A stretch of 64,000 nucleotides of DNA, taken from the NCBI RefSeq assembly GCF_018614875.1, contig NZ_JAGGNW010000007.1, forward strand, positions 1 through 64,000, read 5' to 3'. Positions 62,518 to 64,000 of the stretch are shown one piece after another; position 1 is the first letter of the stretch, and each line of letters begins with the position of its first letter. The DNA is from Variovorax paradoxus (GTDB lineage: Bacteria; Pseudomonadota; Gammaproteobacteria; Burkholderiales; Burkholderiaceae_C). The notes beneath the pieces are model-generated. The model had not been told where the DNA came from, made no database searches, and saw only the letters and a program-made list of their open reading frames with translations. Both the position numbers and the translations under genes were made by a program.

Positions 62518-62830
62518 ATGGAAATGCAGGTGGGAACGGTGGCCTCGCTGCCCGCGGTTTTGGTCGATTCGATCGTGGGCGCAGGCGGGCTGGTCCTGGT
62601 GCCGGCGCTGTTTGCCGCGTCTCCTGGCGCGCAACCGGCCACGTTGCCGGGCACCAACAAGAGCGCGTCTATTTGGGGCACGGCGGCTGCGGCGGCGCAG
62701 TTCAGTCGCGGGCGTGGAGGCGTTGGGGCGCCCCTCACGCTCACCAATCCAATGCCGCGGCCGTGCCGCTGCTCGCGCGCAAGGCGCATGTCTGGTGGCA
62801 CTATCGGCTGGTGATGGCGGTGATGAGCGC
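62518..62830 (+). pseudogene. Decayed TauE/SafE-family permease gene
   Basis: The first ~60 codons read VDSIVGAGGLVLVPALFAASPGAQPATLPGTNKSASIWGTAAAAAQFSR, split here only for description. This carries the glycine-rich turn and the GTNK motif diagnostic of TauE/SafE (PF01925) sulfite/anion exporters. Similarity then ends and the frame stops after 98 codons. In another frame, near 62760-62815, AAVPLLARKAHVWWHYRLVMAVM resembles a later TauE helix. So an internal deletion and frameshift are likely. An intact member has ~250 residues. Confidence 0.65.
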
Positions 62831-62890
62831 TGATCCTGAAGACCGCCCATGACCCATTCCCGAAATAGCAAAACCGGAAAGTCCCCCTGC

Positions 62891-64000
<1,110 letters not shown>

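Overview
This 64 kb window is GC-rich, densely packed chromosomal DNA. It most resembles a Variovorax-type member of the Comamonadaceae (Betaproteobacteria). That assignment is inferred from protein resemblance and gene content: gatCAB divergent from mreBCD-mrdA, homogentisate genes next to an IclR regulator, and many ABC importers. No tRNA, rRNA, CRISPR array, prophage or transposase gene was seen.

Layout. 0-4 kb: rdgC, ilvE, a small CHCC zinc protein, a small membrane protein and an O-antigen ligase-like gene. 4-10 kb: a minus-strand set with a FabF-like ketosynthase, a short ketosynthase-like chain-length factor, a flavin halogenase-like protein, an OmpR-type response regulator and its histidine kinase. 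All junctions are overlapping or nearly so, except that a 272 bp MITE-like element separates regulator from kinase. 10-12.5 kb: an AmpG-like transporter and a secreted M48 peptidase. 12.5-24.4 kb: a nitrogen-scavenging cluster that looks like linear-urea (biuret, perhaps triuret) catabolism. It holds allophanate hydrolase, a TauABC-like importer, an AtzH-like protein, a BMP-type importer, biuret hydrolase, a second related cysteine hydrolase and a GntR/FCD regulator. Two sigma-54 promoter matches precede the two halves. 24-35 kb: housekeeping genes (exonuclease III, pyrE, gatCAB, mreBCD, mrdA). 34.9-41.4 kb: homogentisate pathway (fahA, hmgA) with a flavin hydroxylase plus 69 aa partner resembling MhaAB, an atypical MBL-fold protein and an IclR regulator. 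41.4-45.5 kb: a sirtuin gene remnant and an MCE/Mla-type lipid transporter operon. 45.6-48.3 kb: LysR regulator divergent from a GMC oxidoreductase. 48.4-61.8 kb: a seven-gene PotABCD-like importer plus three-part flavin/iron-sulfur amino-acid or opine oxidoreductase operon. Divergent from it are an IclR gene, an ALDH7-type dehydrogenase, an orphan amino-acid-binding protein, an aminotransferase and a ThDP enzyme. 61.8-64 kb: a small unknown gene, a non-coding stretch ending in a strong intrinsic terminator (candidate small RNA), a decayed TauE/SafE gene and a chromate transporter that runs off the window end.

How the genes work together. The urea-type cluster would import a linear urea, hydrolyse it to allophanate and then to ammonia and CO2, with nitrogen-limited transcription through RpoN. 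The 48-62 kb block would import a nitrogenous compound, oxidise it at a C-N bond and pass the product through transamination, decarboxylation and aldehyde oxidation. The homogentisate block would turn 3-hydroxyphenylacetate into homogentisate and then fumarylacetoacetate, with the maleylacetoacetate isomerase elsewhere. The most unusual items are the MITE-split two-component pair coupled to a ketosynthase/halogenase cassette, the sigma-54 linear-urea cluster, the orphan terminator with a 16 bp palindrome upstream, and two small gene relics.
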